A stretch of 57,148 nt of DNA from Bacteroides cellulosilyticus DSM 14838 (GCF_000158035.1 NZ_EQ973490.1:1519718-1576865), one strand, 5' to 3'. Counted from the first letter of the stretch, positions 12,847 to 23,686 are shown. Numbers and translations are program-made. Notes: generated from the letters alone by a model not told the origin.

Positions 12847-14307
12847 CTATTTAGTGATATTAGTAGATTGATATATATGTATCTGTTGCTTCTTTTTCCC
12901 CGGTTCCTGGATTTTCATTTTACTCATGCTGACATGATGTGCATCGTCCAGTACTATAGCTGGTCTATAATCTTTTTTTCGGGCAATAAATGTAACATTC
13001 TCTAAAATAATCCGCTCAACATGTCGAAGATAGAGGCCCCACGCTGGAAGTTCCTTGAAACATGAAAATTCAGGATATGAATCAGCCAATTCAGGAACTC
13101 TATCTAATTCTTCCGGAGTCACACCAACTTTTGCTATTTCCGGTTTTCCTGCACCCGGATGATTGATTACCACATTTTTCAGTGTCACGTGTGTTATGGG
13201 ATGCCCTTTTAGCCCAATGATACTTGCCGGAGATATATTTCTAGGCATATGTTCTATGGGGCCTTCATATTCATAGCCTGTATCCGGTTTTCCTTCGGGA
13301 ATTTCTACATACAAATTAGAAATAAGGATAGAGTCCATTGTTCCGATTTTATTCGAATGCATACGGTTGCCTATTCGAAGAAATATAGCATTTCCTGTAT
13401 TATAGGCTTGCAGACTATCCACTACTATGTTTCGGGCGTATCCTCCATCGGGAGTAGCTATTGTTAATGCCGAACGATAAGTATCATAAATCTTATTGTT
13501 TATGATCCGGATATTTTCATATCCTCCAACTGTCATAGTACCTAATTTTATCCCGTTGGCACTCGAACGCATAGTACAATTACGAATTACTACATTCCGG
13601 CATGCAGTTTCAGTTTTATGGGATTTCAGGCAAACTGCATCATCCGAAGAGTCAAAGAAAGAATTCTCTATCAAAACATTCTGGCAATCGACTATATCAA
13701 TACCATCATTATTCCAATATGCTTTATTGTCGACTGTAATACCCCTGACCCATAGCGAATCGCATTCTTCATATTCCTGTGTCCAATCACAGGTGTTTTT
13801 TATAGTAATCCCTTCTATAGTTATGCCTCGGCATTGCTTAAAATGAATTCCTCGCGGTCTACGCGGTCTGTCGTTTTCCAAAGGGTCTTTGATAAAACCT
13901 TTATGTACTTGGTCGATTATGTTGTATGATACTTGACGCCCTTGTGCATCAATTATTCCTTTTCCATAAATGGCTATATTTTTTTTGTTTATAGCTCGAA
14001 TCATACTATAGCAAGGACCTTCCATATTATAGTCATAAGGGTTTAGGGAACCTACCAGCACTGCTCCTTCCTTTAATTGTATCGCTACGTTCGATTTGAG
14101 TTCAATGCTACCTGTTAAATAACGGCCGACATTAAAAACTAAAACACCTCCCCCTTCTTTGTGAATATAATTAATACCAGTCTGGATAGAGTTGGTGTTC
14201 AATGTTACTCCATCAGACTTTATGCCAAAAAAAGATGCATTATACTCTTTACTCCACACTAACGAAAAAGACAGGGAGAAAAGGATTGATAATATGTATA
14301 CTTTCAT
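12847..14307 (-). CDS. Exported GH28 polygalacturonase-type glycoside hydrolase (copy 2)
   Basis: A 486-residue beta-helix protein with a signal peptide (YILSILFSLSFSLVWS). Motifs: SFFGIKSDGVTLNTNSI at the start, NNDGIDIVDC, SDDAVCLKSH, and GIKLGT where endo-enzymes have GHG. It shares the whole plan and many stretches (GPIEHMPRNISPASIIGL, FSCFKELPAWG) with copy 1, so the two arose by duplication, but they differ at the second Asp pair context (DDAVCLKSH against DDGICFKSH) and may split two linkages of the same pectic side chain. The gene lies 2 bases after the GH92 gene in the operon. Confidence 0.9.
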   Translation of the reverse strand: MKVYILSILFSLSFSLVWSKEYNASFFGIKSDGVTLNTNSIQTGINYIHKEGGGVLVFNVGRYLTGSIELKSNVAIQLKEGAVLVGSLNPYDYNMEGPCYSMIRAINKKNIAIYGKGIIDAQGRQVSYNIIDQVHKGFIKDPLENDRPRRPRGIHFKQCRGITIEGITIKNTCDWTQEYEECDSLWVRGITVDNKAYWNNDGIDIVDCQNVLIENSFFDSSDDAVCLKSHKTETACRNVVIRNCTMRSSANGIKLGTMTVGGYENIRIINNKIYDTYRSALTIATPDGGYARNIVVDSLQAYNTGNAIFLRIGNRMHSNKIGTMDSILISNLYVEIPEGKPDTGYEYEGPIEHMPRNISPASIIGLKGHPITHVTLKNVVINHPGAGKPEIAKVGVTPEELDRVPELADSYPEFSCFKELPAWGLYLRHVERIILENVTFIARKKDYRPAIVLDDAHHVSMSKMKIQEPGKKKQQIHIYQSTNITK

Positions 14308-14309
14308 AA

Positions 14310-16523
14310 TTAATTAAATGATTTTGACGGATTATCCGTCATGATAAATTCTAAAATACCTCCGTCTGTGATTTCATGATGAAAGATTCTAAACCGTTTT
14401 AATTCTTTTCCATTCAAAAAGACTGCCTTTACATATTTATTTTCTTCTGATAAGCCTTCGGCACGAATGATGAAATTCTTTCCACCTTCCAGACGTAATA
14501 TCATCTCCTTCAGTTGAGGAGCACCAATAATATACTCTTTACTGATAGGATCTACAGGATAAAATCCCATAGCTGAGAACAAATACCATGCGGACATCTG
14601 CCCACAATCGTCATTTCCGCACAAACCGTCGGAAACGGGCAGATAAAAGTGATCAAAGATTTCTCGGATAAGTTTTTGGGTTTTCCAGAATTCCCCTGCA
14701 TAGTTGTATAGGTAAGCTACATGATGACTAGGTTCATTCCCATGGGCATATTGTCCTATGAGTCCGGTCACATCAGATATAAAACCTGTATTTACAGTAT
14801 TGTTCTCAAGCCAGAAGAGTGAATCGAGTTTTGCTGTAAATGCTTTATTTCCTCCCATCATCTCAATTAAAGAATCTACATCGTGTTGCACATGCCATAC
14901 ATATTGCCATGCATTTCCTTCAGTATAATCCCCTCCGGAAGTTCCGGCATGTGATAGTCTGAAAGGATCAAAAGGTTCTCTCCATTTGCCCTGTGAGTCC
15001 TTCCCGCGCATTAGTTTGGTTACCGGATCAAACAGGGATGTATATGCACGGGCTCTTTGGGAAAAGAAATTATAATCTTCTTTCTTTCCTAATGCTTTTG
15101 CCATTTGTGCCACACAATAGTCATCATAGCAACTCTCTAAAGTTCTGGAAACTGATTCTTCAGGAATAAGATCGAAAGGATAATATCCATATTGATTGTA
15201 GGTTTCCCAATCAGACTTCGGGTGAGATTCTAATGATGATTTTCTGATTGCTTCATAAGCTCTCTCAGGATCAAAACCTTTATATCCTTTCAGATATGCA
15301 TCTACAATAACGGGGATGGCATGGTTACCGATCATACAATGATTTTCTTTACCCCATAAAGCCCATATGGGTAAATAACCCTGTGTATCACAGTGAGATA
15401 ACATTGAATTGACAAATCCGTTAACTTTCTCCGGTACTAAAAGAGTATATAATGGATGAGCTGCACGATAAGTATCCCACAAGGATAGGGTAGAATAGTA
15501 TTCTCCTATGGGAGAGTAGAGGATGCTGTCATTAGGACCTCTGTATCTTCCATCCACATCAGTTATATTATTAGGTTGGATACATAAATGGTAAATGGAA
15601 GTGTAGAAGTTTACTTTTTGTTCTTCTGTGCCTGATACGTCTATCCGTGACAACAGATTGTTCCAGGCTTCGGCAGATTGAGCCTTTACTTTTTCAAAGT
15701 TCCAATCTGGATTTTCTTTTTCTAATGCTTCCTGTGCACCTTCTATGCTGACAGTAGACAGACCGACTTTTACTTGAACATTTTCTCCTGGTTTTAAATC
15801 AAATGAAAGAAGAAGGCGTTTGGCTTTTTCTCCTTCTTGAGGTTGAAGTTCTTCAATATCTATATAGGGTTTGTCGAATTTGATAACATAGAAGAACTCT
15901 CTTTCCACCCACATTTTCACCTTGTTCTTTCCGACGATACTATATTGGTCTAACAGTTGCATTTCTGCATCTATTACATGAGTTCGCAGCTGCTCATTCT
16001 TACTTACGATTCCACTTTGAAGGTCTACCAGAATATGTGCCGGTTCTGCTTTTCTGAAAGTATAACGATGCATGGCCGTGCGTTGTGTCGCAGTCAATTC
16101 TACCTCCACTCCAAAATCAGATAAAACTACTGAATAGTATCCTGGATGAGCTTTTTGATATTCTTTCTCATATCTACTTTTATATTTTTCATTTTGTATA
16201 TCACCACAAAATGGTAGAATCAATATATCTCCTAAGTCGGGACATCCCGTACCGTTCAAATGATTTTGGGAAAATCCCATGATAGAGTCATCCTCAATAT
16301 TAAAGCCGGAGCAATATCTCCACGAACCATTTCCACTTTCCGGACTTACTTGTATCATTCCAAATGGTACGCAAGCTCCTGGAAATGTGTGGCCATTATC
16401 TGCATTACCAATAAAGGGATTTACATAACAGCAATAATCCTCTTTTACATTACTACATCTTATGCTCAGAAGGCATACTCCAATTATCGCAAATACCCAC
16501 CAAAAACATTCCTTTCTTTTCAT
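14310..16523 (-). CDS. GH92 calcium-dependent exo-alpha-mannosidase, lipoprotein (copy 1)
   Basis: A 737-residue GH92 enzyme with a lipoprotein signal (FAIIGVCLLSIRC, lipid Cys at about residue 23), so probably membrane-anchored. N-terminal GH92 block: VNPFIGNADNGHTFPGACVPFGM. In the catalytic domain the conserved Glu E535 in YTEGNAWQY (candidate acid, by comparison with the studied B. thetaiotaomicron enzymes), the HGNEPSHHVAYLYNY block (about 594-608) and the Asp pair D638-D639 in GNDDCGQMSAWY (base region) are all intact. GH92 enzymes remove alpha-mannosyl residues with inversion. Five bases separate it from the next GH92 upstream. Confidence 0.93.
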   Translation of the reverse strand: MKRKECFWWVFAIIGVCLLSIRCSNVKEDYCCYVNPFIGNADNGHTFPGACVPFGMIQVSPESGNGSWRYCSGFNIEDDSIMGFSQNHLNGTGCPDLGDILILPFCGDIQNEKYKSRYEKEYQKAHPGYYSVVLSDFGVEVELTATQRTAMHRYTFRKAEPAHILVDLQSGIVSKNEQLRTHVIDAEMQLLDQYSIVGKNKVKMWVEREFFYVIKFDKPYIDIEELQPQEGEKAKRLLLSFDLKPGENVQVKVGLSTVSIEGAQEALEKENPDWNFEKVKAQSAEAWNNLLSRIDVSGTEEQKVNFYTSIYHLCIQPNNITDVDGRYRGPNDSILYSPIGEYYSTLSLWDTYRAAHPLYTLLVPEKVNGFVNSMLSHCDTQGYLPIWALWGKENHCMIGNHAIPVIVDAYLKGYKGFDPERAYEAIRKSSLESHPKSDWETYNQYGYYPFDLIPEESVSRTLESCYDDYCVAQMAKALGKKEDYNFFSQRARAYTSLFDPVTKLMRGKDSQGKWREPFDPFRLSHAGTSGGDYTEGNAWQYVWHVQHDVDSLIEMMGGNKAFTAKLDSLFWLENNTVNTGFISDVTGLIGQYAHGNEPSHHVAYLYNYAGEFWKTQKLIREIFDHFYLPVSDGLCGNDDCGQMSAWYLFSAMGFYPVDPISKEYIIGAPQLKEMILRLEGGKNFIIRAEGLSEENKYVKAVFLNGKELKRFRIFHHEITDGGILEFIMTDNPSKSFN

Positions 16524-16528
16524 TTAAT

Positions 16529-18601
16529 TTATTTTTTAAATAGTGACTTTATAAAATCAGTATTATGTCCCCAATGTTTATTAGGAAGCTTTCCTAACTC
16601 TAGGGTCAAATCTCCGCCTTGCATGATTTCGTCATAGCTTAACCAACTTCTATTTAAAACTTTACCGTTTAAAATTGCTTTTTGAATATAGATACACTCT
16701 GCATCAGGGCGATTTACATAGATTTTAAATTCTTGTTGAGACGTTGGGTGTAATGTAACCGTATCAAAGACCGGAGCATTTATCCAATAATAGGGTATAC
16801 CCGGGCAGACAGGAAATAGTCCTATGGAAGAGAGCACAAACCAAGAGGACATGGTTCCGGCATCATCATCCATTTCTTTCAAGTACCCTTGTGGAGTGGT
16901 ATTGAAGATTTTGCCGATATAAGGTTTTTCCCACTTTTCATGTGTCCCATAATAATTAGTGGTCGGTTCAAGTAATATTTGGTGGACTAACTTTTGCGTT
17001 TTCCATGGCGCTCCAAGGTAATAATATAAAAATGGAACATGTATATCAGGTTGGTTTCCCATATTGAATAAATTGTTCTCAAAGAAATAATCTAATTCAC
17101 TCAAAACCTTTTTCTTGCTGCCCAAAGTCGCAATAACCCAATCGAAGTCATGAGGTACGAACCAACGATATTGCCATATAGTACCTTCGTACAAACCGTC
17201 ACCATGCATTATATCTGAAGTTGGACCAATGTCCTTAAATTTTTGTAACCATATTGGTCTGTATTCTTTTGAGCGTAAAGAGAACTCTTTTTTTAACTCT
17301 TTATTACCCATTTTCCCTGCGAGTTCAGAAACTCCCCAGAAATCATATCCTCGTTCCAATGCTTTGTCCGGTGAGTCATTGGAGATATCTTCTGCCTCTT
17401 TTAGCATCAGTGGAAGTAGCTCGTCGAGAGAACCATCAAACATTCCTTTTTGTAATGCATCTAAAATCGTGATAATAGAGTGTTCAGTACGTGTTGTCAG
17501 AAATGGTTCTGTCTTTGTTGCAGAACGAGGCTTGCCTTGTTTGTATAATTCCGCAAGTGAGGAGATCATGTGCTTGTATTCCGTGGGACAAACAATAGAT
17601 AACAGAGGATATTTTGTTCGGTAGGTATCCCAAATAGACCAACCATGATAATAGGGTAACTGCTGGCTTTTATATACTTTTCCGTCACTTCCCTTATAAC
17701 TACCGGAATAATCATTGATTGTGAAAGGGGTCTGGCAGGCATGATAGAGCCGCGTATAAAATGATGTTTTTAAATCTTCATCAGAAGTTTCGACTTGTAT
17801 TTGTCCCAATAGATTTTCCCAGGCAATACGTGCATTGGTGCGTATCTGTTCGAAAGACTGATTCGAGCACTCTTTTTTGAGATTCGCTTCAGCTTCTTCT
17901 GCACTGACAGAGGATAATCCTATTTTCAGTATAATTTGTTCATTAGGCTCTGTTTGAAACTTCCATAGTAATTCTGAATCGTTATCTTCTGGTTCATAAG
18001 TAGATTTATCTTTTTCAATATAATAATAAAATTTGTAACTGCCTAAATCACAAGTGCAAGCAGAACGCACAAATCCTTTTACTGCATTGTCTCCTATAAT
18101 GCTATGTTCTTCGGCAATATGCTTACCATAAGAATGTTTGAAATTTATTTTTATGCCGGCGGTCTCTGTAGCAGGATAGGTAAAACGATAGATAGCTGCA
18201 GTCCTACCTGTGGTTATTTCAACTTTAAGTTGATTATCTAAAGTTACGCTATAATATCCGGGAATTGCAGTTTCTGACGCCTTATCCATTTTTAAAGTCT
18301 TGCATGCTGTTCCGACAAAAGGTGTTATCAGCAGGTTTCCTCCGACGCCTATACAGCCTACTCCAGACATTCTGGTCTGTGAGAATCCTTTCAGCTGTTG
18401 TGATTGATAATCATAACCTCCGTTTCCGCGAGGTATAGTTTCTGGCCCCGGTTTAATCATCCCGAACGGAATGGTTGCGGATGGATCGGTTTGTCCATGA
18501 TCATCGGAAGTACCAATGAAAGGATTTACAAAAGAGGTTTGCTGAGCTTGAACCATAGAAAGGGTCAAGCATAATACAAATATTATACTAAAGTATCTCA
18601 T
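16529..18601 (-). CDS. GH92 alpha-mannosidase family protein, divergent (copy 2)
   Basis: A 690-residue GH92 protein if started at the internal Met (18601), which begins a proper signal peptide (FSIIFVLCLTLSMVQAQ); the first ATG at 18634 would add 11 residues ahead of it. It keeps the N-terminal block VNPFIGTSDDHGQTDPSA, the Glu in YEGTIWQYRW and the acidic cluster MDDDAGTMSSWF. It differs from copy 1 at the GNEPSHH block, which here reads GNQPDIHVPFLYYY (Gln at residue 528 counted from the longer start). This block lies at the active-site rim, so a different leaving group or linkage is likely. First enzyme gene after susD, so the two GH92 genes lead the enzyme series. Confidence 0.88.
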   Translation of the reverse strand: MRYFSIIFVLCLTLSMVQAQQTSFVNPFIGTSDDHGQTDPSATIPFGMIKPGPETIPRGNGGYDYQSQQLKGFSQTRMSGVGCIGVGGNLLITPFVGTACKTLKMDKASETAIPGYYSVTLDNQLKVEITTGRTAAIYRFTYPATETAGIKINFKHSYGKHIAEEHSIIGDNAVKGFVRSACTCDLGSYKFYYYIEKDKSTYEPEDNDSELLWKFQTEPNEQIILKIGLSSVSAEEAEANLKKECSNQSFEQIRTNARIAWENLLGQIQVETSDEDLKTSFYTRLYHACQTPFTINDYSGSYKGSDGKVYKSQQLPYYHGWSIWDTYRTKYPLLSIVCPTEYKHMISSLAELYKQGKPRSATKTEPFLTTRTEHSIITILDALQKGMFDGSLDELLPLMLKEAEDISNDSPDKALERGYDFWGVSELAGKMGNKELKKEFSLRSKEYRPIWLQKFKDIGPTSDIMHGDGLYEGTIWQYRWFVPHDFDWVIATLGSKKKVLSELDYFFENNLFNMGNQPDIHVPFLYYYLGAPWKTQKLVHQILLEPTTNYYGTHEKWEKPYIGKIFNTTPQGYLKEMDDDAGTMSSWFVLSSIGLFPVCPGIPYYWINAPVFDTVTLHPTSQQEFKIYVNRPDAECIYIQKAILNGKVLNRSWLSYDEIMQGGDLTLELGKLPNKHWGHNTDFIKSLFKK

Positions 18602-18677
18602 ATTAAATGTTTTATAAATGAAAGAGGGTTTCAAAAGAAACGCGAACTCTTAAAACCCTCATTTTAGAAAAGTAGAA

Positions 18678-20228
18678 TTAATCTTTTAATCCAGGAACTA
18701 TCAAGAGTTCATTGTCTGGTATCGGGAAATAATAGAATTCTTCGCTTAATGTTAAATTGGGATTTAAAGAAAGCTCGGCTGCATCTCTATAATTCTTTTG
18801 CAAATGAAGAATCTCATGTCTTTGCATAGTAAAGAAACGCCCCATACAGCTATGTTCCATACCTGCGGTTTCCCACCGTCTCTCATCCAGAACAGCTTTT
18901 TGGAAATATTCTTTAGTGACATCCTTTGAAATAAGTGGTACTCCAGCTCTTTCTTGTACTCTCCACATGCAGTCAAATGCTAAATCATCAATACTCTTAG
19001 TTCCATAAGCAACTGCTTCTGCGTACAATAGTAAGATATCAGCATATCTAAATATCATTCTGGTTTTCCCGCTTGCGCTTGAAATTCCTTTGGTTTCATA
19101 ATACCCGTCATCATAATTAAATACCCAGTCTGAACTTTCTATATTTTTCTTCCAATAAGGATGTTTCTGATTGGTTGCGGGATCATCCCAATTTAGTAAT
19201 GGATAGCGTCCCGTTTCTGGGTTACGCTCCTGCCCGGTCATCGTCACCTTGGTCAGGAACCAAGCACCCTTGCGTATTCCTTCCGGCATACTTTTAAAGA
19301 ATTCCAATTCAACCATATAGTCACACCATCCGCCGGACTCCTCTGGTAATTCGCTTTTGGGTCCAGAGAAATAGTTTTTCGTTTTGTTATGGAACTCTCC
19401 AAATACTATTTCCTTGGAGTAATTAGCTTCAGGTTCTTTAGTCAATGTACGTATGTCCGGTTCTAATATATAACCATACGTATCTTCGTTTTCAATGATT
19501 TCTTTATACTTTGCAGCCGCCTTATCATAATATTCCGCTCCTTTTTTCAAAGGCCAGCCTGCTTCCGTCATGTAAACAGAGGCTAGTAAAGCTTTTGCAG
19601 CGCCTTTGTTAGGAGCTACATTAATTCCGTTCTGAAAATAGGGGGCTATCTTATGATTATCCGGCAGCATTCTTTCTGCTGTTAATGCATCCGATTCTAT
19701 TAATTCATATATTTTATTCACCTCTGCTTTTGGGGTATTGTAATTTATCTCATTCTCTGTGACTAGAGGTATACGTCCCCAAATGCGTACAAGCATAAAA
19801 TAGTTTAATGCTCTTAAAAAGTAGGCTTGTCCCAGTCTCGGCTCCAGGAAAGATTTCTCAACCGGTGTTCTTTCTGCATTATTAATTACATAATTGCAAG
19901 CTTTGATTGTCTGATAATAGAGTTGATACATTTCAAGAATATCTGTATTTCCCGAGTTGAAATTAAACCGGTCATATTCCGAAAAACGTGACTTATTACC
20001 ACCACTATGGGCTGTTACATCATCTGCACACCACACATAAATGGCTCTGAAGACGCGAGCATTAGTCTGGTAATATTTGTTGTACATCCCAGTTATAGCC
20101 ATATCCAAGTCTTCCGGACTTGAGAAGAAAGAGGAAGGGGTAAGTTTACCACGAGGGTCTTCTTCCAGGAAATTGTCACAAGAACATAAAGCAAATAATA
20201 ATATGCTATAAATCAATATTTTTTTCAT
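18678..20228 (-). CDS. SusD/RagB-family outer-membrane glycan-binding lipoprotein
   Basis: A 516-residue lipoprotein (KILIYSILLFALCSC, lipid Cys near 17) with the family start DNFLEEDPRGKLTPSSFF, the TPR-like region (ITGMYNKYYQT... QAYFLRALNYFMLVRIWG at about 135-155) and the SusD C-terminal region with ERRWETAGMEHSCMGRF (about 440). It binds the glycan at the cell surface and caps the SusC transporter. It lies 24 bases downstream of the susC reading frame. The upstream partner is frameshifted in this sequence while susD itself is intact. Confidence 0.95.
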   Translation of the reverse strand: MKKILIYSILLFALCSCDNFLEEDPRGKLTPSSFFSSPEDLDMAITGMYNKYYQTNARVFRAIYVWCADDVTAHSGGNKSRFSEYDRFNFNSGNTDILEMYQLYYQTIKACNYVINNAERTPVEKSFLEPRLGQAYFLRALNYFMLVRIWGRIPLVTENEINYNTPKAEVNKIYELIESDALTAERMLPDNHKIAPYFQNGINVAPNKGAAKALLASVYMTEAGWPLKKGAEYYDKAAAKYKEIIENEDTYGYILEPDIRTLTKEPEANYSKEIVFGEFHNKTKNYFSGPKSELPEESGGWCDYMVELEFFKSMPEGIRKGAWFLTKVTMTGQERNPETGRYPLLNWDDPATNQKHPYWKKNIESSDWVFNYDDGYYETKGISSASGKTRMIFRYADILLLYAEAVAYGTKSIDDLAFDCMWRVQERAGVPLISKDVTKEYFQKAVLDERRWETAGMEHSCMGRFFTMQRHEILHLQKNYRDAAELSLNPNLTLSEEFYYFPIPDNELLIVPGLKD

Positions 20229-20252
20229 TTTGCATCTATTTTATTGGTTAAA

Positions 20253-23200
20253 CTAAAATGAGAATCCAAGCCCCAAAGTAAATGTTCTTGGTAATGGGTA
20301 TGAACCGCCATCAACGCCTGCGTTAATGTCACTATTGCCGCCATTGCTTGTGATATCCATAGTTCCTTCCGGATCATATCCTGTGTAAGACGTGATCGTA
20401 AACAGGTTTTGAGCACTCAGGGAGATTCTGATATCTGCAAATTTTGTTTTTGCTCTGGGGATTGTATATGCAATACTTATATTCTTTAATCTTAGATAAT
20501 CAGCTTTTTCCAAATATTGAGCAGTTTCAAATCTGGAATTGATTGTCGAACTGAACGGGTTTGGTATTTTAGTATTTTGATTTTCGGGTGTCCATCTGTT
20601 ATAATAACCTTCTTTAGAGGTGATAAAACGTGAATCACTGACACATTCATTGGTGAGATAGCGTGATAAATTCAAACGGTCAGCTCCCAGTGAACCTTGA
20701 AAGAATAAATTAAAATCTAAATTCTTCCATTTGATGGTATTATTCCATCCTAATATTACATCAGGAAATGCTTGTCCGATAATATCTGCGTCATCAGATT
20801 CCAATTTGTAATTCACATTTTTCTCCTTAAATTTGTTATCTCCTGGCTTTTGCCCCCATTTGGCTGCCTCTTCGGCCTCGTCAGTACGCCATAAACCTTC
20901 CCAAATATATCCATAGATACTACCTAATGGTTTTCCTACTTGCAATACGGCCGTATTGAGAGAAGCTTGGTCTAATTTTGTTCCCGGATGTAATCTTGTT
21001 TCATCTCCTAAGCTGATAACTTCATTTTTTGAGTAGGATACATTAAATGTGCTTTCCCATATTAAATTTTTGTTTTGAATAGGAATTCCGGTTAAAGAGA
21101 ATTCAATACCTCTGTTTTTCACTTCACCAAGATTTACCCAAGTGGTTCCTCCGCCATCATAGTATGGTATAGGTTTCTTTAGTAACAACCCGGTTGTATT
21201 CTTTTGATATAGATCGATATTTGCCAGAATTCTATTATTTGCAAATGCCATATCTAAGCCTAAATCATATTGAGTAGTTTTTTCCCATGTCAGATTAGGA
21301 GTGGCAGGTCCGGAAACTCCGTATCCGGGATAATCACTTGTACCTCCCCAACCATACTTCGACTCAGCTAGAAGCCCTAAGGTTGAATAGGCTCCAATGG
21401 CTTGGTTACCTGTATTGCCCCAACTCATTCTTAACTTTAAGACATCAAAAATATTGAGATTCTTTATAAAAGATTCTTCTGACATTCTCCAGGCAACGGC
21501 AACTGATGGAAAATTTCCCCATTTATTCTTACCTTGGAATTTGGAAGAACCATCTCGTCTAATAGTCGCAGTAAGTAAGTATCTATCTTTGAATTGATAC
21601 ATTGCACGTCCCATAAGTGAAACCAGCGAAGAGCGTGAAAATGAATTGCTAAACAGATTCATATCTCCCAAACTCAATTCCAAAAATCAACAGATTCTGT
21701 TCTCAGGTTAGCTACTTCATTAGACAATCCTGTAGTTGTTGATTGTGATAATTCTATGGCTCCCATAAGATTCAACTTATGTTCTTTCCATTCTCTTGCA
21801 TAATTTATTTGATTTACATTATACCAGTCAAAACTATCGTTTTGATTATTATTTGCAGAATTGTTTTGAGCTCGTAAATCCTTTGCATTCGACTTCATCC
21901 AACGATTCTTGTAATCTTTATAATGGGCAGCACCTTGGAAATTCAAACTCAACCCTTTTACTGGTAATTGTACCATAAACTGTAAATTTGCTGCTAGATA
22001 ATTAGTGTAACTTTCATCCAAATCTTGAGTTAATCGGCCATAAGGGTTATCTTTTGTTGAATTGATATTATCTCTCAACCAGTTTCCTTCTTCATCTTTT
22101 AATTTCAAGGTAGGACTATAGGTAATTGCATCTGCTATAATAGTTCCGACTCCTCCACGGGGACCATTTTTATTTGTTTTTCGTCTTACTGCATTTACGT
22201 CTAAGTTCATTTTCAACCAATTAGTTACATCAGCAGTTATATTAGACCGTAAACTGAATTTCTGACTTTTCGATTCCTTCAAAATGCCTTCTATGTCCAT
22301 CATATTCATAGATACCAAATATTGAAGTTTCGGAATACCTCCTGAAATAGAGAGTTTATAATTTTGAGTATGAGCTGTTCTGAACATTAGATCTTGCCAG
22401 TCTGTACCCCCATTTTTTTTCCACTGAGTGATTTCATCGGGAGAAAAGAAATCTTGATTAGCCCCCTTTTCCCGACGATACTCATTATAGAATTCTGCAT
22501 ATTCACTTGCACTTAATAGATCTAGCTTTTTGGCAATGGTAGATATTGATTGTTCTGTTTCCAAGTGAATATTTGTCTTACCTTCAGCCCCTCTTTTGGT
22601 AGTGACCAGTATTACTCCGTTTGCACCGCGAGAACCATAAATAGCAGTTGCCGAAGCGTCTTTCAGGACCTCTATCGATTGTATGTCATTAGGAGCCAGA
22701 TTGTTAAATAAATCGGTATTAGGTACCCCATCTACAATATAAAGTGGTGAATTTCCACCATAAATAGAATTTGCACCACGTATACGAATTTGGGTACTCT
22801 GCTCCGGTGCACCGGAGTTTGTTATAACAACGACGCCGGGAATTCTTCCGCTTAAAGCTTGATCCAATCGAGTCATTGGCTGGTCCTTTATATTTTTCTG
22901 TGAAATGGAAGAAACTGAACCTGTCAAGTCTGACTTCTTCACAGTTCCATAGCCAATTACAACCACTTCATCAAGCATTTCCATATCTTCTTGTAAAACA
23001 ATTGTGATATGTTTGTTTGCAACTTTGGTGGTTTGAGTTTTGTAGCCAATGAATGAAACTTGAAGGGTATTTCCTAGTGAAGCTTGGATGGTAAACTTGC
23101 CATCTATATCTGTAATTGTACCTATTGATTTACCTATAACACTGACATTTGCACCTATAATCGGCTCTCCTTTTACATCAGTCACTATTCCTGTTATTTT

Positions 23201-23599
23201 TTCTTGTTGTATCTGATCTAATAAGCTGGTATTTTTCGATAAAATAATATAATCGTTTTCGAATTTATAACTAATACCTACTTTCGCCAATGTCTCTTTC
23301 AAATATGAAGATACCTTAGCAGATTTATTTTGTATAATGACCTGCCGGTTGGTATCTATTTCGCGATTGCTATATACAACTAAGTAATCTGTCTGCTTTT
23401 CTATCTCTTCTATTAACTGACCTACAGATATAGAATTAGAAGGAAAGGTTATGACTGCGTTTTGTGCTTCTGTATTTACTGCCAGTAATTGGAGGGCACA
23501 AGCAAATAGCAAGAATAAAGAGATTTTCATAATTCTAAAATAATCTTTAAAGCTTTGATTTTGGACAATAAAGAGTGATAACAAAGGATTTATTTTCAT
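20253..23599 (-). pseudogene. SusC/RagA TonB-dependent transporter with STN domain, interrupted by a one-base frameshift
   Basis: Two adjoining frames make one SusC of about 1115 residues. The first (23599 to 21674) holds a signal peptide, an STN domain (about 48-120) for contact with the FecR anti-sigma factor, a carboxypeptidase-like domain (IIGANVSVIGKSIGT), the TonB box region, and the plug (SALSGRIPGVVV type; SIEVLKDASATAIYGSRGANG). It stops after TESVDFWN. The second (21683 to 20253) continues with LSLGDMNLFSNS and the barrel up to TFTLGLGFSF, a proper C-terminal Phe. Adding one T to the five-T run (the A run at 21682-21686 on the plus strand) joins them as SVDFLELSLGD. So it is either a real recent mutation or a base-calling error. 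If real, the locus lacks its importer. Confidence 0.9.
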
Positions 23600-23612
23600 A
23601 TCTTTGTATTTA

Positions 23613-23686
23613 GAGTGAATACTAAATTTTTTTCCGGTGTTTACTTTCTACTGGCGACAGGTGGTGGTGCACTTGTCGCCTTTTTG
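23613..23686 (+). ncRNA. Predicted antisense small RNA opposite the susC leader (DonS-like)
   Basis: A perfect -7 box TATCTTTG lies on the plus strand at 23599-23606, across the susC start codon. About 50 bases after the expected start is an 11-bp stem, GGCGACAGGTG (23653-23663) / CACTTGTCGCC (23670-23680) with one G-T pair, followed by TTTTT on the plus strand only. Genes on both sides run on the minus strand, so this terminator has no other plus-strand gene to serve. Published Bacteroides work describes short cis-antisense RNAs (DonS type) between the anti-sigma gene and susC that repress such loci; size (about 74 nt) and place fit. No -33 match is seen, which lowers confidence. Confidence 0.5.

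Noticed and set aside
16529..18601. GH92 copy 2 as a mannose-1-phosphate uncapping enzyme with the catalytic Glu changed to Gln
   Set aside because: The Gln is in the GNQP block; the Glu of YEGTIWQY, which I take as the acid, is retained.
23653..23680. The hairpin as terminator of the fecR-like gene
   Set aside because: The T-run is on the plus strand only; on the minus strand the stem is followed by AGTAGAAAG.
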